From: Calothrix sp. C42_A2020_038
GTDB lineage: Bacteria; Cyanobacteriota; Cyanobacteriia; Cyanobacteriales; Nostocaceae
Assembly (NCBI GenBank): GCA_015272395.1
Contig: JACYLQ010000027.1
Location: 310,001-374,000, forward strand
Reading direction: 5' to 3'
Length of the DNA: 64,000 nucleotides
Shown here: positions 35,335 to 45,163 of the stretch, piece by piece
Layout: every line of letters starts with the position of its first letter
How positions within the stretch are numbered: position 1 is the stretch's first letter
Notes under the pieces: generated by a model
Databases searched by the model: none
What the model was told of the DNA's origin: nothing
What the model saw: the letters and a program-made list of their open reading frames with translations, nothing else
Made by a program: the position numbers and the translations under genes

Positions 35335-36651
35335 ATGCAGCAGAAATCAAGCCAGCATTGTAATAAATTCTTACAAAGACGGTATGGAGTGCGTTTAGGA
35401 CGACGTTATGCGTTAGCAGCAGCGGGTGTAGTATTAATGGGGGTAATTGGATGCTCACCGTTAAATAGTGAATCGAGTGCAGTTACCGCGCGTCAACCTC
35501 TTACAGAATCTCCGATGTCACAAGCTGTAAATCCCGATACAAAGCTAGTTGCTGGTAATACAAAGTTTGGTTTCAAGTTGTTTTCAGAAGTTCTCAAAAA
35601 AAATCAGGGCGCCAATGTTTTTGTTTCACCTTCGAGTATAGCAATGGCATTGGCTATGACTTATAATGGTGCTTCTGGAAGCACGCAGCAGGCTATGGCA
35701 AAGGCACTAGAGTATTCTGGATTGAGTTTGCAACAAATCAATTCATCTTACGCTGCACTTAAAGAAATATTGGAGAATCCTGACCCGAAGGTGCAGTTGA
35801 CGATTGCAAATTCGTTGTGGGCTAACAGCAGTGCCTCGTTAAACCCAGATTTTTTACAAAGAAATCGTGAGTATTATAAAGCGCGCGTTACAAATCTTAA
35901 TTTTAATGAAAGTGGCGCCGCTGATCAAATTAACAATTGGGTAAAGGACTCGACGCGCGGCAAAATCAACAAAATAGTCGAGCAAATTAGTCCAGACCAA
36001 GTGATGTTTTTGATCAATGCAATTTACTTCAAAGGTGCTTGGACAGAACCATTTGATAAAAGCCAAACAAAAAATTATCCATTTTACTTGGCATCGGGAC
36101 AGCAAAAACAACTACCGATGATGTCGCAGCGAGGAGACTATCGATATTTAGAAAATGAAAACTTTCAAGCAGTAAGTTTACCTTATGGCAAAGACGGTAA
36201 AATTAGCTTTTATGTATTTTTACCGAAAAAAAATTCTAGTTTGCAGCAGTTTTATCAAAGCTTGAATACTGACAACTGGGAAAAATGGATGTCACAGTTT
36301 AGCAAGCGTGATGGTGAGATTCGTATACCTCGCTTCAAAATAGATTATGATGTAACGCTCAACGATGCACTGACAGCGTTAGGTATGGGAGAAGCGTTTA
36401 GTGATAAAGCTGACTTTTCTGGAATTGGTGAAAATTTGGCGATTAGTACTGTTAAACATAAAACTTTTGTTGAAGTATCAGAAGAAGGAACAGAGGCAGC
36501 AGCAGCGACTTCGGTTGGAATAGTCGCGCTGTCTGCCCCTGTAAAACCTCCATTTTCGATGATTGTTGACCGTCCGTTTTTTACCTGTATTCGGGACAAT
36601 CAAACGGGTAGTATCTTGTTTATGGGTTCAATTGCGGCGCCACAGTCGTAG
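35335..36651 (+). CDS. Serpin-family protease inhibitor, lipoprotein
   Basis: A 438-residue serpin. The N-terminus has a twin Arg/Lys-rich start, a hydrophobic core and a lipobox ending in Cys (VLMGVIGC, about residue 42), so it is probably attached to a membrane on the outer side. Serpin hallmarks are NVFVSPSSIAMALAMTYNGA, LINAIYFKGAW, and HKTFVEVSEEGTEAAAATS, the hinge with small residues typical of inhibitory serpins. The exposed reactive loop then reads VGIVALSAPVK before PFSMIVDRPFFTCI. Inhibitory action on a serine or cysteine protease is inferred. Its 3' end overlaps the converging transporter gene by 32 bases. Confidence 0.93.
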   Translation: MQQKSSQHCNKFLQRRYGVRLGRRYALAAAGVVLMGVIGCSPLNSESSAVTARQPLTESPMSQAVNPDTKLVAGNTKFGFKLFSEVLKKNQGANVFVSPSSIAMALAMTYNGASGSTQQAMAKALEYSGLSLQQINSSYAALKEILENPDPKVQLTIANSLWANSSASLNPDFLQRNREYYKARVTNLNFNESGAADQINNWVKDSTRGKINKIVEQISPDQVMFLINAIYFKGAWTEPFDKSQTKNYPFYLASGQQKQLPMMSQRGDYRYLENENFQAVSLPYGKDGKISFYVFLPKKNSSLQQFYQSLNTDNWEKWMSQFSKRDGEIRIPRFKIDYDVTLNDALTALGMGEAFSDKADFSGIGENLAISTVKHKTFVEVSEEGTEAAAATSVGIVALSAPVKPPFSMIVDRPFFTCIRDNQTGSILFMGSIAAPQS

Positions 36652-37807
36652 AATTAGCAGAAGGTTTTTTTGAGGCTTCGGCTTCGGATTGGCTACTAAT
36701 AACGGGTGCAGCTACTTCCGATACAGCTACAGAGTCATCGATTTCACTACCATGTCCACGTCGTAACCCACTTAAAGCTGTTTTAATGACAACAGCAGTT
36801 GGAACAGCCAAAATTACCCCTAATAAACCTCCAATTCTAGCTCCGGTTAAGACAGAAATTAACAGCCAAACAGGATTTAAGCCTGTAAAGCTACCTAAAA
36901 TCCTAGGTGCAATTAAATTTTCAAGAATTTGTTGAACGATTACCGCTGCAATTAATACTCTTCCCCCCATTCCAAAATCTTGCAGCGCAACCAGTGATGT
37001 AGTTAAGGCAATACCAACTGAACCTCCATAGGGTACTAGTGCCATCAAACCAATTGTCAAGCCAAATAATAGCCCGAACGGCACTTTCAGCCACAAAAAG
37101 GTAGGAATTAAGGCTGAAGCCATACAGGTAGAAATAATTAGCTGGGTAATAAAGAAATTTTGAAAACTAGAGCGTACCGTTTGTGAAAAAGGCTCGCGAA
37201 ACCTGGCAGGAAGCCAATCGACCAGACTTTGCCAAAGTTCATCTCCGTGCTGTAATAAGTAAAAAGTCAGCACCATTGTAAGCAAAAAATCTAACAGGCT
37301 TGTAACTGTAATTACAGCTAGATTCAAAACCTGTCCTGCGATTGCTTGTAATTGACCTTTTACACGGTCGTTGATTTGCACAACCAATGCATCTAAGTTT
37401 ACAGGTAAACCTAGTAGTTCTGCTTTTTCGTTTAACATCATTAATTGCGAGCGTCCTGAGTCTATTAACTCTGGAATGCGCGCGACCAATTGTTGAGCTT
37501 GAGTTAGGGCAAGCGGGATCAGCGTAACACCTAATGCCAGTAGAATTGACAAAGCCAGTAAAAATACTAAGATGGCTACTTGTTCACGTCTGGCGCCTTG
37601 GCGTTCCATCCAACTTACAGGATAGTTAAGCAGAAACGCTAACACTGATGCTCCGACTAAAATAACAATTAGCGAGTGGAAGTAATGAAAAATTGCCGAA
37701 ATTGCCCATCCATTGAGGACAAGTAGTGGAGCAAAGAGTGCGATTGCTAAAAATCGCGCAATTGGCGTTAGTGTTTGCCACCAGTTTAGGAGCTTGCGTG
37801 TCTGCAT
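36620..37807 (-). CDS. AI-2E family transporter
   Basis: A 395-residue membrane protein with about eight helices of the UPF0118/AI-2E family. Visible parts are APLLVLNGWAISAIFHYF, the SMI-like region LLMTMVLTFYLLQHGD (DELWQSLVDWLPARFREPF), and the conserved FGLTIGLMALVPYGGSVGI, ending IAPRILGSFTGLNPVWLLISVL. Despite the name, substrates vary (Na+/H+ in some, autoinducer-2 in one). The substrate is unknown here. A variable polar tail is at about 350-395. Converges on the serpin. Confidence 0.9.
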   Translation of the reverse strand: MQTRKLLNWWQTLTPIARFLAIALFAPLLVLNGWAISAIFHYFHSLIVILVGASVLAFLLNYPVSWMERQGARREQVAILVFLLALSILLALGVTLIPLALTQAQQLVARIPELIDSGRSQLMMLNEKAELLGLPVNLDALVVQINDRVKGQLQAIAGQVLNLAVITVTSLLDFLLTMVLTFYLLQHGDELWQSLVDWLPARFREPFSQTVRSSFQNFFITQLIISTCMASALIPTFLWLKVPFGLLFGLTIGLMALVPYGGSVGIALTTSLVALQDFGMGGRVLIAAVIVQQILENLIAPRILGSFTGLNPVWLLISVLTGARIGGLLGVILAVPTAVVIKTALSGLRRGHGSEIDDSVAVSEVAAPVISSQSEAEASKKPSANSTTVAPQLNP

Positions 37808-37921
37808 CTGCTGCTACATCAGGAACTAAGTAAATATCTTTTTGATTAGTCTGTTATTAGTTTATTATCTCTGACTACACGACCTAGATACATCTGTCTT
37901 GCTTAGGATTACAAAATTTAT

Positions 37922-38326
37922 ATGAAGAAATATCAATCAATTGACGATTTATCAAGCCGTAATTCGGCACGAGAGTACAAATCCACGACCCTACAGTTAG
38001 TGTTATATATGATTCCTGTTGTTGGTTTTTTTCCAGCGCTATGGACACTGTACAGTCGTCAGGGAACACGGGAACAACTCACCGCTAGTCGGTTGTCTAT
38101 AACTTTGATGCTTACCTGGATAATTGGGTACCTATTATTAGCAACAGGAGCAGAGCAAACATCCAACTTGTTAGCATTGCGTCTACTTATTCTCAATACG
38201 TTACTGACTTCTGGCTACTTCTTGGTTAGTGCTTGGTTGGTGGTTCGTGCAATTCGGGGCAGAAAACAGCGTTTACCCGGGTTCAGTCGTCTTGCCGAAT
38301 ACCTTCTAGGTAAATACACACAATAA
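37922..38326 (+). CDS. Conserved cyanobacterial membrane protein
   Basis: 134 residues with three hydrophobic helices (about 25-44, 63-78, 90-112), a soluble N-terminus of about 20 residues (MKKYQSIDDLSSRNSAREY) and a basic end (VVRAIRGRKQRLPGFSRL). I do not recognise a named family. It lies upstream of the LCP gene in the same direction, separated by about 315 bases, so joint transcription is possible. Confidence 0.6.
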   Translation: MKKYQSIDDLSSRNSAREYKSTTLQLVLYMIPVVGFFPALWTLYSRQGTREQLTASRLSITLMLTWIIGYLLLATGAEQTSNLLALRLLILNTLLTSGYFLVSAWLVVRAIRGRKQRLPGFSRLAEYLLGKYTQ

Positions 38327-38643
38327 ATTGTCGAAAACGAATAATCAAGGCTAGTTTCCGTATTTACACTGAAATTAACCTCATAATCACAAACATTCGG
38401 CTTAAAGGTCTAGTCAAATTGGCTTAAATATTGCCATACTTCAAGTAAAACATGAGCAGTATCTCCGGATTTGCAAAAGGAGGAACAGAAAAATAGGAGA
38501 AATACAGTTATAAGTGTTTTGGTTAACACGTATATGCGGTACTTAACCTTAATAATTTAAGAGTTAGAAATCTTAATTTGAATGCATCTACGTATAAAAA
38601 GTAGACTCGGTTAATTTTATATTGATTAAGTGTGAGGAAGTCA
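38327..38643 (+). promoter_or_regulatory. Spacer upstream of the LCP-family gene
   Basis: About 315 AT-rich bases. CTTAACCT occurs once (about 38537), a half of a possible Pho box, but its partner 11 bases away is not convincing. GAGGAAG just before 38644 decides the start of the next gene. Confidence 0.3.
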
Positions 38644-40044
38644 GTGACGATTCAAAGAACTTCGGCGGAAGAAAACTTTTCAAGTGATACCTCCAACTCA
38701 AGTGCTAAAATTCCCACGAAATCGGGACGTTGGCTATGGTTTTGGGTGGCAATGAGCGGAATTGCGATGGTATCGGCAACTGCTGGCGCATTATTGGCGG
38801 TATCCTTAAGCAGTACTCCCCTGATGCAGGCTAATCTAAGTCCACAAGAAGCGGCAGTATTTGATGGAGACCGCATAGCTGGAGGAGGATTACGCTTTTC
38901 AGAATTGACCCGTCCTGTCAACATTCTTGTAATGGGAATGAGCGTTCTTCCTCCTGATGTTCAAAATCCCCCCACTGAAACTCAGAATCTTCGTTACTTC
39001 CCCCAGATAAATTCTTTTGAAGGGTTAGCGGATGTAATGTTACTCATTCGCTTTGACCCAGAAAATAAAAATTTAAAAATGCTCTCGATTCCCCGTGATA
39101 CCCGCGTTGAAATTGAGGGACATGGGATGAAAAAGATTAATTCTGCCAATGTTAATGGTGGACCTGCTTTGACTGCTAAAACAGTTAGTAATTTGCTTGG
39201 CGGTGTCGGAATTGACCGCTATGTTCGTATTAATGTTTTAGGTGTTGGCAAGCTAATAGACGCATTGGGAGGCGTAGACGTTTACGTTCCCAAGGATATG
39301 AAGTATCAAGATGACTCGCAGCGCCTTTATATCAATCTCAAAAAAGGTCAGCAACATTTAAATGGTGATAAAGCTTTACAGTTGCTACGCTACCGTCATG
39401 ATGAAAATGGGGATATCGGTCGGATTCAGCGTCAGCAAATAGTAATGCGCGCGCTTATGGATCAAACTCTCAATCCTGCAACTTTAGGGCGATTGCCAGA
39501 AGTACTCAATGTTGTCAAAGAACATATTGATACTAACTTGACGGTTGAGGAATTGTTAGCGTTAGTCGGATATGGCGCCCGTACAAATCGCTCGAACATT
39601 CAACAATTAATGGTACCGGGTCGCTTCAGTCAGAAAAACGAATATGATGCCAGCTACTGGATACCAGATCGCGAGCGAATCGCCAAGACAATGGCGCAAC
39701 ACTTTGATTTGCAGTCTACGAATCGAGCAAATTATACAGAACCAGCTAAATTGCGCGTTGCAATTCAAGATAGTACAGGTGATGAGAAAACTAACCTCCA
39801 GCCATTGATTCGGACTTTGGAAAAGGCTGGTTATCGCAGAGTATTTATTGCTAAAAGTTGGGGAGAGCCATTACAAGTTACTCATATTGTAGCCCAGCAA
39901 GGTGACAGCGATGAAGCTGAATCAATTCGTAACACAATTGGCTTTGGTGAGGTTAGAGTTGAGAGTACAGGTACCCTCGGCTCTGATATCAGCATTCAAG
40001 TTGGTAAAGATTGGGTACAGCAAATGAATTTACCAGGGAATTAA
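38644..40044 (+). CDS. LytR-CpsA-Psr (LCP) family phosphotransferase
   Basis: 466 residues from the GTG at 38644, which has GAGGAAG close upstream; an earlier GTG at 38632 lacks this spacing. Architecture: short cytoplasmic part, membrane anchor (about 30-50), accessory region, then the catalytic LCP domain with VMLLIRFDPENKNLKMLSIP, the Arg pair in PRDTRVEIEGHG, NSANVNGGPALT and LRYRHDENGDIGRIQRQQ. The LytR C-terminal domain lies around LRVAIQDSTGDEKTNLQP. LCP enzymes move polyprenyl-linked glycans to peptidoglycan or proteins on the outside of the membrane. Confidence 0.92.
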   Translation: MTIQRTSAEENFSSDTSNSSAKIPTKSGRWLWFWVAMSGIAMVSATAGALLAVSLSSTPLMQANLSPQEAAVFDGDRIAGGGLRFSELTRPVNILVMGMSVLPPDVQNPPTETQNLRYFPQINSFEGLADVMLLIRFDPENKNLKMLSIPRDTRVEIEGHGMKKINSANVNGGPALTAKTVSNLLGGVGIDRYVRINVLGVGKLIDALGGVDVYVPKDMKYQDDSQRLYINLKKGQQHLNGDKALQLLRYRHDENGDIGRIQRQQIVMRALMDQTLNPATLGRLPEVLNVVKEHIDTNLTVEELLALVGYGARTNRSNIQQLMVPGRFSQKNEYDASYWIPDRERIAKTMAQHFDLQSTNRANYTEPAKLRVAIQDSTGDEKTNLQPLIRTLEKAGYRRVFIAKSWGEPLQVTHIVAQQGDSDEAESIRNTIGFGEVRVESTGTLGSDISIQVGKDWVQQMNLPGN

Positions 40045-40426
40045 TAACCGTAGAGACGTTACGTGTAAATTAGTCTTGATTTTGGGTACGGGGGAGAGAG
40101 TTTGAAACCTTTATTTTCTTGTTCCCCTTCCCTCGTAGGGAAGGGGTTAGGGTTAAGTTTTTAGTCAATAATGATAGTTTTCCAACAACCTTTGAATTTG
40201 ATTATAAAATAAGCAACTTTTGAGTTCAAATAAGCATTTATTTATATTGATGATGAAACCCAAATATAAACCTTTAATCTATGTAACGAAATAACTTTAT
40301 TTATAAGTAAAGTTTTATGCACTTCTGTTAGAAATTAGTCAGGAAAACTAAAATATTAATAGGTCTTGTTATTAATGTTTCGTATTTAAAGTTATTTTAA
40401 TAAAACTATACAAAGGATTGGCACCA
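40045..40426. other. Spacer with a CCCCTTCCCT hairpin
   Basis: Contains a lone GTAGAGACG arm (40049-40058) and a perfect 10-base hairpin CCCCTTCCCT-CGT-AGGGAAGGGG at 40124-40146. The rest, about 250 bases up to the exporter gene, is AT-rich and is the likely promoter region of the secretion operon. AAAGGA at 40412-40417 supports the start at 40427. Confidence 0.5.
40124..40146. repeat. CCCCTTCCCT hairpin
   Basis: A perfect 10-base stem with loop CGT, followed by TTAGGGTTAAGTTTTT on the plus strand. It is 80 bases after the LCP gene. Could act as terminator; also resembles a dispersed repeat (see 27919). Confidence 0.6.
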
Positions 40427-43400
40427 GTGTTTTCCAAGCAACATCTGAGTGAACTACTGACCATTGCCTTTGGAGAACGACTATCACAACAGGAACTTGA
40501 TAGTTACTCGGAGGCGATTGAGATTTTCAAGCCACTGCCTTTCAAGCCGTTTTGGCAAGCAGCAGGATCAAAAGTAGGAATTTATGTAGTTTTGGCAGGA
40601 AAAGTTAGACTGTTAGATAATGCCAATAACTTAATTGCAACTCTTAGCACAGGAGCATCATTTGGCGAACTCACACTTTTTCCTGAAGAAAAATTCTGTC
40701 TATATAGTGCTAAGGCTTCAGCAGACTTAGAATTGTGTTTTGTTGGGCGCGATGCACTGCAAGGTTTAACGGAGAAATATCCAAACATATACGCTCACTT
40801 CTTAAAACGTGCAGAGCTTTATGACTTACTATTGTTGTGTCAACAAAACTATCAACACAATGTAACTTCAGAAGGAATACTTAAAGCATTATCCCTATTT
40901 CGGCGCCACAATTTACAAGGGCTTATCAGTGCAAAGTTATTTGAAGGTACCAAGTTGTGGATACTGCAACGAGGTGAACTTAGCAATTCTGACGGTAGGA
41001 GCTTAAAACCTGGTAATTTATACCAACTAAGCTCAGAAAATTGGCAGGCAAATCAACCAACAATTGCCTACAGCCTAAGCAGTTCTGACTGGTTTGAGGC
41101 AATAACATACTGGGTTGGTTTAAAAGATTTGATACCTCAAGAAGATAAAATTGAGAATCAGTTCGACACAAAACAAACTTACAACCCAAAAGATACGTCG
41201 AACAGGTATACCAATCACAGCAATATCCTGCCTTTTACGAAGAAAGCATCATCCAAACAAAATCAGAAACAGACACGCCCGTACTTTCCTAGTCCTAGCA
41301 TCCAAATAGGGCATTCCTTGCGGCGCCTAATCAAGCGTTATCCTTTTTATGCACAACAAAGTGCTTCTGACTGTGGCGCAGCTTGCATTGTGATGATAGG
41401 TCGCTATTGGGGCAAATATCTGTCGGTAAATCGCTTGCGCGAACTAGCAAATACTGGTCGTAGCGGAACCACGCTTAGGAATCTAGCTTATTGTGCAGAA
41501 ACTGTTGGTTTTGCAACCCGACCTGTTAAAGCAAGCTTAGATAAATTAGCTCAACAACCTCTGCCTGCAATTACTCATTGGGAAGGCAAACATTACATTG
41601 TCGTTTACGAAATAACCAAAAAACAGGTAGTTATTGCTGACCCTGCGATTGGTCAACTCACTCTAACTAGCGCTGAATTTCAAGCAGGTTGGACAGGTTA
41701 TGCATTGCTGTTACAACCAACATCTGGTCTGAACGATGTCCAAGAAGAAAGTTCTGGACTCTGGAAATTTTTTGAGCTAGTTAAACCTCATTCAAGGGTA
41801 TTACTAGAAGTATTCATTGCTTCTATATTGATTCAAATCTTTGGGTTGATTACACCGCTATTCACTCAGCTAATACTAGACCGAGTAATTGTACAAGGTA
41901 GTATCCTGACTTTGAACGTAATTGGTTGTGGTTTAGTCATTTTTGGCTTATTCCGCATAGTTATCAACGGAGTGCGCCAATATTTGCTAGACCACACTGC
42001 CAACCGTGTCGGGGTATCTTTACTGGTGGGTTTTATTAGACATACCTTCCGTTTGCCACTGGAATATTTTGAGTCGCGTTACGTTGGAGACATCATTTCG
42101 CGCGTTCAAGAAAACCAGAAGATTCAGCGCTTTCTGACTGGTGAGGCACTATCAATCATTCTCGATTTGTTGACAGTAGTTATTTATGTTGGATTGATGT
42201 TTTGGTATAGCTGGCGTATGGCATTGTTTGTACTGCTGATTGTGCCACCATTTTTTATTCTTGCATTTGCCAGCACCAGTATTTTACGTCGTTTATCTAG
42301 AGAAACTTTCAATGCCGCAGCCGAAGAGAATAGTTATCTGATTCAATCTTTGACAGGAATCCGTTCAATCCGTGCAATGGCTATTGAGCAGACGGTGCGC
42401 TGGCATTGGGAGGAGTTACTCAATAAGCTAGTGAAAAGAAGCTTTAAAGCCCAGGTTATTGGTAATCGCCTTGCTATAGTTAGTGCCTCGATCCAAACGC
42501 TGGTAACTACAGGACTGCTGTGGTTTGGTGCGTGGCAGGTGATCAGAAGCGAGCTTACGATTGGACAATTAGTTGCCTTCAATATGTTGTTAGGTAATGT
42601 CATTAGTCCTTTCCAAAGATTGAGTGTGCTATGGAATCAATTCCAGGAAGTAATTGTTTCTACTGAACGAATCAATGATGTCTTAGATGCCCAACCCGAA
42701 GAAGACTTGCATTTATCACCTCGTCAACCATTGGGTAAGCTTCACGGTAACATTCGCTTTGAAAATGTTACCTTCCGATATCATCCAGAAAGCGATGTTA
42801 ATGTCTTAGAGAATATCAGTTTTGAGATACTGCCAGAACAAACAGTTGCTGTTGTTGGTAGAAGTGGTTCTGGAAAAACCACACTTGCCAAACTAATTTT
42901 GGGTTTATATCCACCTACTAAAGGGAAATTATTAATCGACGGTCATGATGTAACTAATATTTCTCTTAAATCACTGAGAGAGCAAATTGGTTTAGTAGAC
43001 CAAGAAACATTTCTCTTTGGTGGTACGATTCGTGAGAATTTAAGTATCGCTTATCCCGATGCGACGTTGGAAGAGATTATTGAAGCAGCCCATCTTGCAG
43101 GCGCCGACGAGTTTATTCAACGTTTGCCGATGGGTTATGAAACTCAGATTGGTGAAGGTGGTGGGATGTTATCGGGTGGGCAGCGGCAAAGACTGGCAAT
43201 TGCCCGTGCGATGCTTGGTAATCCCCGCTTATTACTACTAGATGAAGCTACTAGTCATTTAGATGCTGAGTCTGAACGAATTATTCAAAATAATCTCAGT
43301 ACTATTGTGCAAGGAAGAACAACTTTAATCATTGCACATCGCCTTTCGACTGTACGCAATGCTGACTTAATCTTGGTCTTAGATCAAGGCATATTGGTTG

Positions 43401-43483
43401 AAAGTGGTACTCACAACGATTTAATTGCTAAAAAAGGTCATTACTACTACTTAAATCAACAACAACTTGCTCAAACAGGATAG
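40427..43483 (+). CDS. C39-peptidase-containing ABC exporter (peptide leader-processing transporter)
   Basis: About 1018 residues in three parts. Residues 1-300 hold a cNMP-binding-like region (VGIYVVLAGKVRLLDNANNL; GASFGELTLFPEE) that lacks the usual cyclic-nucleotide Arg, plus a linker. Residues 305-430 are a C39 peptidase with Cys316 (ASDCGAAC), His389 (GKHYIVVYE) and Asp405 (DPAIGQ). Then come six membrane helices and an ATPase with GRSGSGKTT, LSGGQRQRLAIARAM and LLLLDEAT. Such exporters cut Gly-Gly leaders and export the cargo. The GTG start is chosen for AAAGGA 9 bases upstream; a TTG at 40418 adds three residues. First gene of the secretion cluster. Confidence 0.93.
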   Translation: MFSKQHLSELLTIAFGERLSQQELDSYSEAIEIFKPLPFKPFWQAAGSKVGIYVVLAGKVRLLDNANNLIATLSTGASFGELTLFPEEKFCLYSAKASADLELCFVGRDALQGLTEKYPNIYAHFLKRAELYDLLLLCQQNYQHNVTSEGILKALSLFRRHNLQGLISAKLFEGTKLWILQRGELSNSDGRSLKPGNLYQLSSENWQANQPTIAYSLSSSDWFEAITYWVGLKDLIPQEDKIENQFDTKQTYNPKDTSNRYTNHSNILPFTKKASSKQNQKQTRPYFPSPSIQIGHSLRRLIKRYPFYAQQSASDCGAACIVMIGRYWGKYLSVNRLRELANTGRSGTTLRNLAYCAETVGFATRPVKASLDKLAQQPLPAITHWEGKHYIVVYEITKKQVVIADPAIGQLTLTSAEFQAGWTGYALLLQPTSGLNDVQEESSGLWKFFELVKPHSRVLLEVFIASILIQIFGLITPLFTQLILDRVIVQGSILTLNVIGCGLVIFGLFRIVINGVRQYLLDHTANRVGVSLLVGFIRHTFRLPLEYFESRYVGDIISRVQENQKIQRFLTGEALSIILDLLTVVIYVGLMFWYSWRMALFVLLIVPPFFILAFASTSILRRLSRETFNAAAEENSYLIQSLTGIRSIRAMAIEQTVRWHWEELLNKLVKRSFKAQVIGNRLAIVSASIQTLVTTGLLWFGAWQVIRSELTIGQLVAFNMLLGNVISPFQRLSVLWNQFQEVIVSTERINDVLDAQPEEDLHLSPRQPLGKLHGNIRFENVTFRYHPESDVNVLENISFEILPEQTVAVVGRSGSGKTTLAKLILGLYPPTKGKLLIDGHDVTNISLKSLREQIGLVDQETFLFGGTIRENLSIAYPDATLEEIIEAAHLAGADEFIQRLPMGYETQIGEGGGMLSGGQRQRLAIARAMLGNPRLLLLDEATSHLDAESERIIQNNLSTIVQGRTTLIIAHRLSTVRNADLILVLDQGILVESGTHNDLIAKKGHYYYLNQQQLAQTG

Positions 43484-43581
43484 TACGTGGAGTAGTATTG
43501 CCCATTGAAATATAACTATCTTGGACAGTATCAACCTCGCTATTTCATTGCCACAGAAATACTTAATTTATAGATAAAAAT

Positions 43582-45114
43582 ATGCCATATCCATCTCGCT
43601 CATCATCTGCGCGCGTCAAGCCAGAAAGTAATGAGTATAAAAAATATCAGCAAACTCCAAAGGATAATGAAGTTACTGAGGACAGTGGTAATTTGTTCTA
43701 CGCAACAGAGGAACTGCTAGATGCCTTGCCACGCCCTTGGACACGCTCTTTGTTGTATCTAATTTTAGGCTTAATAATAATTGTTTTACCGTGGTCGATG
43801 CTGTCCAATGTCGATGAAACGGGCAGTGCTAGAGGACGTATAGAACCTGAAGGAGCAACGCAAAGATTAGATTCCCAGGCGTCGGGAAGTGTTAAAGCAG
43901 TTAGGGTTAAAAAAGGTGATGCTGTCAAAGCTGGGCAAGTTTTGGTCGAACTAGAGTCTGATGTCTTGCAAACTGAGATGCAACAGGCACAGACTAAGCT
44001 GGAAGGGTTAATAAACCAGTATTCATCACTAGAATTGCTCAAAACCCAACTAAAGCTGGCAATCAGTGTACAGGAGCAACAAAATAAATCCCAAGAATTA
44101 GAAAAAATTGCCCAAGTCAATCAAGCGCAGAAAGAGCTTTCTGCAAAACAGAGTACTTATAGCTTACAGAAATTAGAGAAACTGGCGCCAATTGAACAAG
44201 CGCAGCAGAATATTGATTCTACGCGAACAGCACAAAAATTAGCCGATATTCGTTTGAGCAAGGATATAGCTGAAGTTCAAAGGTATAGCGAACTAGTACA
44301 ACTGGGGGTAGTACCGCAAACTAAAGTTGTAGAGCTAGAAAAACAAGCGAGTGAAAGCCAAATGCTGAACTCAAAAGCGCAATCCGATGTTAAACAGGCA
44401 CAGTTACGCTTAAAGGAAGAGCAAAGGCGTTATCAGGTAATTATGACTCAGACGCTCTCAGATGTTGAACAAGCAAAACTACGCTTGATTCAGCAACAAA
44501 GTAGCTATAAGAGTATGCTTCAATCAGGCAAGCTAGCCATACTCAAGAGTCAGGAAAACCTCAAAGACTTACAAACACAAATTAACTCAGTTCAATCTCA
44601 AATCGCTCAAACTAGAAGTCAGTTAACAGCCTTGAAGCTTCTTTTAGGGCAAAAAATAGTTAGGGCGCCAATCGATGGAGTAATTTTTGCATTGCCGATT
44701 GAAAAGCCGGGAATCGTTGTCCAACCAGGTCAAATGATTGCCCAAATAGCCCCTAAAAACACTAGTTTAATACTCAAAGCTGAAATTCCCAGTCAACAGA
44801 GTGGTTTTTTGAATGTAGGAAGAAAAGTCAAAATCAAGTTTGATGCTTATCCATTCCAAGATTATGGAGTAGTGCCAGGGGAAATCAAGTGGATTGCACC
44901 AGACTCGAAAGTCAATCAAATGCCTCAAGGCAATATGGAGACATTTGAGTTAGAAATCGCTCTCAAACAGCCTTATATCCAATCTGGTAATAAACGTATT
45001 GCCATAACGCCTGGTCAAACCGCAACAGCAGAGGTAATTATCCGTCAGCGGCGCCTGATTGACTTCATGCTAGACCCATTCAGAAAGTTGCAAAAAGGAG
45101 GTTTAGAGCTTTAG
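43582..45114 (+). CDS. HlyD-family periplasmic adaptor subunit
   Basis: 510 residues. Short cytoplasmic N-terminus rich in Ser/Lys, one membrane helix (about 57-75), a biotinyl-lipoyl-like half (ASGSVKAVRVKKGDAVKAGQV), a long coiled coil of Gln/Leu heptads (about 120-350), the second lipoyl half (VRAPIDGVIFALPIEKPGIV) and a beta-barrel domain (PSQQSGFLNVGRKVKIKFDA). It links the exporter at 40427 to an outer-membrane channel. No TolC gene is in the window, so a shared channel is probable. Located 98 bases after the exporter. Confidence 0.92.
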   Translation: MPYPSRSSSARVKPESNEYKKYQQTPKDNEVTEDSGNLFYATEELLDALPRPWTRSLLYLILGLIIIVLPWSMLSNVDETGSARGRIEPEGATQRLDSQASGSVKAVRVKKGDAVKAGQVLVELESDVLQTEMQQAQTKLEGLINQYSSLELLKTQLKLAISVQEQQNKSQELEKIAQVNQAQKELSAKQSTYSLQKLEKLAPIEQAQQNIDSTRTAQKLADIRLSKDIAEVQRYSELVQLGVVPQTKVVELEKQASESQMLNSKAQSDVKQAQLRLKEEQRRYQVIMTQTLSDVEQAKLRLIQQQSSYKSMLQSGKLAILKSQENLKDLQTQINSVQSQIAQTRSQLTALKLLLGQKIVRAPIDGVIFALPIEKPGIVVQPGQMIAQIAPKNTSLILKAEIPSQQSGFLNVGRKVKIKFDAYPFQDYGVVPGEIKWIAPDSKVNQMPQGNMETFELEIALKQPYIQSGNKRIAITPGQTATAEVIIRQRRLIDFMLDPFRKLQKGGLEL

Positions 45115-45163
45115 TTATTCATCACGACTAATAAATTTGAACTCAAGAAAGAGGAATCATCTG

